From contig JACCXV010000051.1 of NCBI GenBank assembly GCA_013696835.1, positions 1 to 8,718 on the forward strand: 8,718 bases of DNA, in the 5' to 3' direction. Source of the stretch: Gemmatimonadota bacterium. Lineage in GTDB: Bacteria; Gemmatimonadota; Gemmatimonadetes; JACCXV01. Positions 4,950-8,718 of the stretch are shown in pieces. Position 1 is the stretch's first letter, and the number at the start of each line of letters is the position of its first letter. The notes beneath the pieces were generated by a model. That model was not told where the DNA came from, ran no database searches, and saw nothing but the letters and a program-made list of their open reading frames with translations. Both the position numbers and the translations under genes were made by a program.

Positions 4950-5708
4950 GGTCACCTGCACGTTGGACGTCACCGTGAGCTCGCCCGGGCTCACGCTGGG
5001 CGCCACGTCGGCACGGGCCGCCATCTCTGCCACGCCGCTCTGGAGCATCGGGTACGGGATCGGCCCCCCGCCGGAAGAGGCCGCGATCTGCTGGACCTCG
5101 CCGAGTTTCACGCCCGCCGCCTTGGCCAGAGCCTCGGCCTTGCGACGCGCATCGGCGAGCGCGCCCTCGAGCGCACGGCTCTGCGCGGCACCCGGGTCTT
5201 CCAGCTCGAAGCGAACGCCTTCCACGGCGTTGCCGCCGGCCGTGATGGCGGCGTCCAGGATGTCGCCGAGCCGCTGCAGCTCCCGTACCTCGGCCTCGAC
5301 GACGTTGCGCGCCGCGAAGCCGCGCAGCACCTGCCGCCCCTCGGGTTGCTGGTAGTCGTAGGCGGGCTCGATCGTGAGCTGGACGGTCTGGATGCGCGCT
5401 TCGGGGATGTCCGCGGCGCGCAGGGAGGCGACGACCGCGTTCATCTTGCGGGCGTTCTCCTCGGAGGCCGCGCGCGCGGTGCGCGCCTCGGTCACGACGC
5501 CGAGGCGGATCTTCGCGAGCTCTGGTGCCGCGCGCACGAAGCTCTCGCCGCCGACCGAGACGGTCCGCGGAGGTGCGTCTCCGCGGGATTCCTGCGCCCC
5601 GGCCTCCGACGGGCGCCCGGCGGCCAGCAGGGCGCAGGCCGCGGTGCCGAGGGTCCAGCCCATGCGGACCGCGCCCATGCGCGCCCGCCCTGCTGCCGTG
5701 ATGTCCAT
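4935..5708 (-). CDS. SIMPL-domain (DUF541) periplasmic protein
   Basis: The 257-residue product has a signal peptide with a hydrophobic stretch (WTLGTAACALLAAG, 18-31) and a likely signal peptidase I site after AGA at 36-38. The mature part shows the SIMPL pattern: RTVSVGGESFVRAAPELAKIRLGV at about 48-71, an Ala-rich helix with NARKMNAVVASLRAADI (85-101), IQTVQLTIEPAYDY (106-119), then FAARNVVEAEVREL (131-144), LGDILDAAITAGGN (147-160) and the helix DARRKAEALAKAAGVKLG (186-203). The end is SNVQVTYLIE. SIMPL proteins occur in the periplasm or at the surface of many bacteria; E. coli YggE is one and is linked to oxidative stress, but no enzymatic activity is established. The ATG at 5708 is supported by GGAGG at 5721-5717, eight bases upstream. 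The gene diverges from the zinc-ribbon gene with a 26-base gap. Confidence 0.9.
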   Translation of the reverse strand: MDITAAGRARMGAVRMGWTLGTAACALLAAGRPSEAGAQESRGDAPPRTVSVGGESFVRAAPELAKIRLGVVTEARTARAASEENARKMNAVVASLRAADIPEARIQTVQLTIEPAYDYQQPEGRQVLRGFAARNVVEAEVRELQRLGDILDAAITAGGNAVEGVRFELEDPGAAQSRALEGALADARRKAEALAKAAGVKLGEVQQIAASSGGGPIPYPMLQSGVAEMAARADVAPSVSPGELTVTSNVQVTYLIE

Positions 5709-5716
5709 GCGCGTTT

Positions 5717-5721
5717 CCTCC
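5717..5721 (-). promoter_or_regulatory. strong Shine-Dalgarno site of the SIMPL gene
   Basis: GGAGG followed by AAACGCGC and ATG on the minus strand fixes the SIMPL start at 5708 rather than at the internal Met11 or Met16 codons. Confidence 0.7.
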
Positions 5722-5734
5722 GCTGGGGACCCCG

Positions 5735-6049
5735 ATGACCGTGCTCGAGCTGGACTGCAAGACCTGCGGAGCGCGCTTTCCGAGCGGCGTGCCGCTGGCG
5801 CGTGCCCACGTCGAGGACGTGAAGCTGCGCACGCTCGAGGTCTGTCCCGCGTGCGGCGCGGCGGCGGACTACCGCGGCGAGGAATACCTCGACGCGGGAG
5901 CGCCCGCGCGGGACCATCGTATACACGGCGCCGACGTTTCGTTCCAGGCCGTCCCCGGGGAGCCTGCCGGCGGCTCGCCCGCGGTCACGCGCGCGGATCG
6001 CACGTCCGCGCCGCGCGCGTTCGCCTCTACATCGGAGGACCGTTCATGA
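5735..6049 (+). CDS. Small zinc-ribbon protein of unknown function
   Basis: The 104-residue product has two CxxC knuckles, CKTC at 8-11 and CPAC at 37-40, separated by 25 residues. This is the spacing of a rubredoxin-like zinc ribbon that should bind one metal ion. The sequence after about residue 55 is low in complexity, rich in Ala, Pro, Gly, Arg and Ser, and probably disordered. It has no signal peptide and is presumably cytoplasmic. A ribbon of this size could bind nucleic acid or act as a protein adaptor; nothing here decides which. The ATG at 5735 has a weak GGGGA six bases upstream. The stop overlaps the start of the MBL-fold gene as ATGA, making this the first gene of a three-gene operon. 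I do not recognise the family beyond the ribbon. Confidence 0.72.
   Translation: MTVLELDCKTCGARFPSGVPLARAHVEDVKLRTLEVCPACGAAADYRGEEYLDAGAPARDHRIHGADVSFQAVPGEPAGGSPAVTRADRTSAPRAFASTSEDRS
6034..6039 (+). promoter_or_regulatory. strong Shine-Dalgarno site of the MBL-fold gene
   Basis: GGAGGA ends six bases before the ATG at 6046 and decides that start over the much longer open frame, which runs back antisense into the SIMPL gene. It is stronger than the site of the first operon gene, so the second product may be made in larger amount. Confidence 0.75.
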
Positions 6050-6669
6050 GCGAGCCCAAGGCGGTGGCTTCCAGCGTGGAGCAGGTCGCGGACGGAGTTT
6101 GGGTATGGTCGGTGCCGGACGACCGCATCGGCGGCTCCCCGAGCAGCGCCGCCGCGGTCGAGAGCGGTCCCGGCGAGATAGTGCTCGTGAACCCGGTCCG
6201 CGTGGCGCAGGAGGAGCTCGACCGCCTGGGGCACGTGACGGCTATCGTGCTCACGTCGGACCACCATCTGCGGTCGGCCCCTCACTACCGAGAGGTCACG
6301 GGGGCGGCGATCTGGGCGCCCGCAGGCGCCGACCTGGACGACGACGAGGCTGACGACACGTTCACCGACGGAAACGAGCTGCCCGGCGGCCTCAAGGTCG
6401 TGCGCCTCGAAGGGCCGCGGGGCGGCGAGTCCGCCTTCTACCTGAAGCGCGCGGGCGGCGTCCTGATCGTGGGCGACGCGCTCATCAACCTTCCCGCCGC
6501 AGCGGGAGGGCTGCAGATCCTCCCCGAGGCGCACAACCCCGACGTCGCGGGGACGCGCAAGAGCTGCCGCAAGCTGCTCGACTACGACTTCGAGATCGTG
6601 CTCTTCGGCCACGGCGAACCCATCCGCTCGGGCGGGCGGGCGCAGCTCGAGAAGGTCCTGCGCGCCTGA
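6046..6669 (+). CDS. Metallo-beta-lactamase-fold protein with a degenerate metal site
   Basis: The 207-residue product reads as a compact MBL fold: VEQVADGVWVWSVPDD (11-26), IVLVNPVRVAQEELDRL (45-61), AIVLTSDHHLRSAPHYRE (66-83), GGVLIVGDALINLP (137-150) and IVLFGHGEPI (184-193). In active members the motif after the second strand is T-H-x-H-x-D-H. Here the stretch is T70-S-D-H73-H74-L-R, so the first His, the Asp and the last His of the motif are lost and at most one or two ligands remain. Asp144 (motif GDALI) and His189 (motif FGHGEP) are kept. It may bind a single metal ion or none, or use H73, H74 and H80 differently, so hydrolase activity is uncertain. No signal peptide is present. It is joined to the zinc-ribbon gene by ATGA and to the M23 lipoprotein gene by TGATG, so the three products are probably made together. 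Confidence 0.82.
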   Translation: MSEPKAVASSVEQVADGVWVWSVPDDRIGGSPSSAAAVESGPGEIVLVNPVRVAQEELDRLGHVTAIVLTSDHHLRSAPHYREVTGAAIWAPAGADLDDDEADDTFTDGNELPGGLKVVRLEGPRGGESAFYLKRAGGVLIVGDALINLPAAAGGLQILPEAHNPDVAGTRKSCRKLLDYDFEIVLFGHGEPIRSGGRAQLEKVLRA

Positions 6670-8318
6670 TGTCCCCGGCACGCCTCTGCCTGGGGCTCCT
6701 GCTCTGCGCGGCGTGCAGCCAGGGGACGGTGATTCGCGTAGGCACCCCTCCAGGTGCCGAGCGGACACCTCCCACGTTTCCCACTCGGGAGGAAGCCCCC
6801 GCAGCTGCCGCGCCGCTGCCAGACAGCAGCGGCTGGGGCACGCACGTGCTGGCGGTTGCCCAGGCACCCGAGGGCGCGGTCTGGGTCGGCACCTACGGCC
6901 AGGGCATCTACGTGAGCCGCGACGGTTCCGGGCGCGCGTGGGAGAACCTGCGCAGCCGCGATTCGACGTCCATCTCGTGGGACTTCGTTAACGCGATCGC
7001 CTTTGCGCCCGGAGAGGTGTGGTACGGCACGATCGGCAACGGCTGGGGTGTCTCGCGCGACGGCGGCCGGACGTGGCGCAACTGGACCTTCGACCAGCTG
7101 GGTCCGCGCTGGCAGTACGTGGCTCCGGAGGGGATAGCGACCGCCGGCGACACGGTGTACATCGCCACCGCGGACGGGCTCCGCATCACACACGACCGCG
7201 GCGAGACGTACCGGGACGTCACCGCGACGGAGGGGCTCACGAGTCCCTACCTGATCGGCCTCGCCGTGGAGGACGCGGCGGCGGGGCGACCACCCCGGAT
7301 CCGCGTGCGGCACCTGCGGGGCGTCTCCGAGAGCAGCGATGGAGGGCGCACGTGGGGCCTGGCCAAGGAAGCTTCCGGCGGCGACTGGCAAGAACCCTTC
7401 GGCGCCGCGGACAGAGCACCCTCTGATGGACGTGCGACCGGGGCCCCTCTCCTCGCCCGCATCGAATCCCAGCGGCGGGCGTTCCGCACCTACGCGAACC
7501 CCGGCGGCGCGACGGCCGAGCCCGGCGACCTGGAGCACTTCTGGTTCCGGCGCCCGATCGACGCTTCCGACAACCCGCACCTCGACCAGACGTACACGTA
7601 CGGCTCCACCATGGGAGGCAACTTCCAGCAGCATCAGGGCGTGGAGCTGAACAACCCCGCCGGCACGCCCGTGCACGCGATCGGCGACGGGATCGTGATC
7701 TTCGCCGGCACGGCGGAGGCGGGTGCCAACGCCGTCGCCATCCGCCACGACCGCCGGCTCGCGTCGAGCCACGTGTTCTCGACCTACTACCACAATGCGG
7801 ACCTCACCGTGCGCGCGGGGCAGCGCGTGCGCGCCGGCGACGTCATCGGTCACGTGGGCAGCACCGGGCGCGCCACGAACGACCACCTGCACCTCGAGAT
7901 CCGCACGCTCCCCACGCCCGACTCGGCCGCCGTGGACATGGTCTTCCGCTACCCGCGCGGTACCCGCAATCCGCAGCTCTGGATCGCCCCGCTGCCCGGC
8001 ACGGGTGCGATCGCGGGAACCGTCCGCGACGCGCGGGGCCGGCGCGTGCGCGGCGCGCGCGTCTACGGCGTCACGAAGCCGCTGCCGCGCGAGACACCGT
8101 TCTCCTTCGCCGAGACGTACGAGGACCGCGCGCATCCGGACCCGGTCTTCGGCGAGGACTTCGCGATCGGCGACGTGCCCGCCGGGGAGTACGTTCTGGG
8201 CGTGGAGATCGAGGGCGTGCGGGTCTTTCGGAAGGTTCGGGTGGATCCGGGGAGGGTCACCCAGGTCGAGTTCCGGCCGCCGGGTGTAGGAACAGCGGGG
8301 GATGCTGGGCCATCCTGA
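6669..8318 (+). CDS. Lipoprotein with Asp-box propeller, M23 (LytM) peptidase and C-terminal regulatory-like domain
   Basis: The 549-residue product begins with a short signal peptide and a lipobox-like LCAAC with Cys16. Residues 55-232 are propeller-like, with Asp-box motifs SRDGSGRAW (83-91), SRDGGRTW (129-136), THDRGETY (174-181) and SSDGGRTW (222-229). A linker leads to an M23 domain (about 289-442). YTYGSTMGGNFQQHQGVELN (309-328) has His322 and Glu326 where most LytM enzymes have His and Asp. TYYHNADL (372-379) supplies the third His, and GHVGSTG then NDHLHLEIR (404-412) gives His406 and His408. M23 enzymes cut peptide cross-links in peptidoglycan. Residues 446-536 resemble a carboxypeptidase regulatory-like beta-sandwich, with GAIAGTVRDARGRRVRGARV and FAIGDVPAGEYVLGVEI. 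The four-motif propeller is short of a full ring, so it may be partial. The gene overlaps the MBL stop as TGATG; no good Shine-Dalgarno sequence is seen, suggesting coupled translation. Activity with Glu326 is plausible but unproven. Confidence 0.87.
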   Translation: MSPARLCLGLLLCAACSQGTVIRVGTPPGAERTPPTFPTREEAPAAAAPLPDSSGWGTHVLAVAQAPEGAVWVGTYGQGIYVSRDGSGRAWENLRSRDSTSISWDFVNAIAFAPGEVWYGTIGNGWGVSRDGGRTWRNWTFDQLGPRWQYVAPEGIATAGDTVYIATADGLRITHDRGETYRDVTATEGLTSPYLIGLAVEDAAAGRPPRIRVRHLRGVSESSDGGRTWGLAKEASGGDWQEPFGAADRAPSDGRATGAPLLARIESQRRAFRTYANPGGATAEPGDLEHFWFRRPIDASDNPHLDQTYTYGSTMGGNFQQHQGVELNNPAGTPVHAIGDGIVIFAGTAEAGANAVAIRHDRRLASSHVFSTYYHNADLTVRAGQRVRAGDVIGHVGSTGRATNDHLHLEIRTLPTPDSAAVDMVFRYPRGTRNPQLWIAPLPGTGAIAGTVRDARGRRVRGARVYGVTKPLPRETPFSFAETYEDRAHPDPVFGEDFAIGDVPAGEYVLGVEIEGVRVFRKVRVDPGRVTQVEFRPPGVGTAGDAGPS

Positions 8319-8330
8319 GCCGCTGACCGT

Positions 8331-8366
8331 GCACGGGCAGCTCCTAGGTCGCGGGGCTGCCCGTGC
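8331..8366. terminator. bidirectional hairpin between convergent M23 and CsbD genes
   Basis: GCACGGGCAGC (8331-8341) and GCTGCCCGTGC (8356-8366) are perfect 11-base inverted repeats. The stem can extend inward by three more pairs (one G-U) to leave an eight-base loop at 8345-8352. It starts 12 bases after the M23 stop and ends 42 bases from the CsbD stop. No T-run follows on either strand, so it may work as a Rho-independent terminator of the GC-stem type or mainly protect both mRNA ends. The rest of 8319-8408 holds nothing else I can support. Confidence 0.6.
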
Positions 8367-8408
8367 CTCGACCCTACGCGCCTGGCGCGCGGCTCGGAAC
8401 GGCTCGGC

Positions 8409-8618
8409 TCACTTGCCCAGCTTGTCGCCCAGATCGTTCAGCTTCTCGCCGACCTTGCGGCGGCCCTCCCCGAACTTGTCCTGGAGGTCGCCCTCGTCGC
8501 GCTGGGCCTCGCCCTCCGCCTCCAGTTCGCGGTCCCCGCTCAACTCTCCGGCCTTGTCCTTCACGCCGCCGATCGCCTGCTTCGCCTTGCCCTTGACCTC
8601 GTCCTCGTTGGGGTGCAC
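8409..8618 (-). CDS. CsbD-like general stress protein
   Basis: The 69-residue product (GTG start, HPNEDEVKGKAKQAIGGVK) matches the CsbD family: NEDEVKGKAKQ at 4-14, then GELSGDRELEAEGEAQR (24-40) and a charged Gly/Lys/Asp-rich end to NDLGDKLGK. It is strongly hydrophilic, cytoplasmic and probably largely unfolded until it binds a partner. CsbD of Bacillus subtilis is part of the SigB general stress regulon, and relatives in many bacteria are highly expressed in stationary phase or salt stress, but the molecular function is unknown. The open frame continues upstream to the window edge, but the GTG at 8618 is preferred because it matches the family's usual start and has an excellent Shine-Dalgarno site. 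It faces the M23 gene across a hairpin. Confidence 0.88.
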   Translation of the reverse strand: MHPNEDEVKGKAKQAIGGVKDKAGELSGDRELEAEGEAQRDEGDLQDKFGEGRRKVGEKLNDLGDKLGK

Positions 8619-8621
8619 GAG

Positions 8622-8629
8622 CTCCTCCT
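8622..8629 (-). promoter_or_regulatory. Shine-Dalgarno site fixing the CsbD start
   Basis: On the minus strand AGGAGGAGCTC is followed directly by GTG at 8618, with AGGAGG four to five bases from the start. It decides the GTG start against the longer upstream reading frame, and its strength suits a protein made in large amounts. Confidence 0.75.
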
Positions 8630-8718
8630 GTGGTTTGCGCGGGGGGCCGAACGCCGTCGCGTTCACGCCCCTTCCCGCACGTCGATAAACGCTCGGGGCC
8701 CGCGGCATGCGTGTCAAC

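Noticed and set aside
4864..4950. Integron attC-like site or CRISPR-like repeats
   Set aside because: A GTTRRRY-type heptamer is present at 4881, but there is no partner RYYYAAC in the right place, and the three repeats are short, irregular and without uniform spacers.
5920..5925. TATACA as an internal promoter for the MBL-fold and M23 genes
   Set aside because: No -35 is found at a fitting distance, and it lies about 120 bases before the start inside a coding region; probably chance.
5374..6045. Long N-terminal extension of the MBL-fold reading frame
   Set aside because: It runs antisense to the SIMPL gene and out of frame through the zinc-ribbon gene; the GGAGGA site at 6034 fixes the start at 6046.
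6582..8135. A 517-codon open frame on the minus strand opposite the M23 gene
   Set aside because: Its composition is an Arg/Ala/Gly/Val-rich mix typical of antisense frames in GC-rich DNA, it shows no domain motifs, and the plus strand carries clear M23 and Asp-box motifs.
8619..8717. N-terminal extension of the CsbD reading frame
   Set aside because: CsbD proteins begin at the NEDEVKGK motif, and AGGAGG lies just before the GTG at 8618.
8684..8717. TTGACA on the minus strand at 8717-8712 with TTTATC at 8689-8684 as a CsbD promoter
   Set aside because: The -35 match is perfect, but the spacer is 22 bases and the -10 is poor; at 17 bases the hexamer is GAGCGT. It cannot be called without sequence beyond the window.

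Overview
The window is about 70% GC with dense genes, strong G/C preference at third codon positions, GTG starts and several short gene overlaps. Protein types and promoter style fit a high-GC Gram-negative bacterium, most likely Gemmatimonadota or a relative. That assignment is inference; no rRNA or marker gene is present to test it. I see no mobile element, CRISPR array, tRNA or rRNA. Most genes belong to recognisable families, and the unusual content is in domain architectures and small regulatory structures.

Layout. Positions 1-96 hold the tail of an unidentified rightward gene. A sigma70-like promoter (71-99) then precedes a stand-alone FeoA-domain gene (147-377, +). Converging on it is a three-gene leftward operon (3063 to 402): a lipoprotein with two copies of a CcmI/CycH-type Ig-like domain, a YgfZ/GcvT-like protein, and a PduO-type cobalamin adenosyltransferase. 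Each junction in this operon is a 4-base GTGA overlap. Diverging from it with a 17-bp gap is a small unknown gene (3081-3320, +) that looks leaderless. A DedA-family membrane protein (3410-4048, +) follows, then a beta-solenoid (DUF4097-like) exported protein (4081-4848, +) with its own apparently leaderless promoter. A hairpin and a small repeat cluster (4864-4949) separate it from a convergent SIMPL-domain periplasmic protein (5708 to 4935, -). Diverging from that is a rightward operon of three overlapping genes: a small zinc-ribbon protein, a metallo-beta-lactamase-fold protein with a degenerate metal site, and a lipoprotein joining an Asp-box propeller-like region, an M23 (LytM) peptidase domain and a C-terminal regulatory-like domain. 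A perfect inverted repeat (8331-8366) separates it from a convergent CsbD-like stress protein gene (8618 to 8409).

Theme. Five of the eleven complete genes encode predicted membrane or exported proteins: two or three lipoproteins, a DedA transporter and a SIMPL protein. They point to envelope maintenance rather than one pathway. The leftward operon joins cofactor-related functions (corrinoid adenosylation, YgfZ in Fe-S protein maintenance, a CcmI-like domain linked to cytochrome c maturation), but a shared role is inference. I found no convincing new defence or mobile system. The best leads are the duplicated CycH-type lipoprotein, the propeller-M23 fusion in its overlapping operon, the degenerate MBL protein, and two promoters with leaderless geometry.
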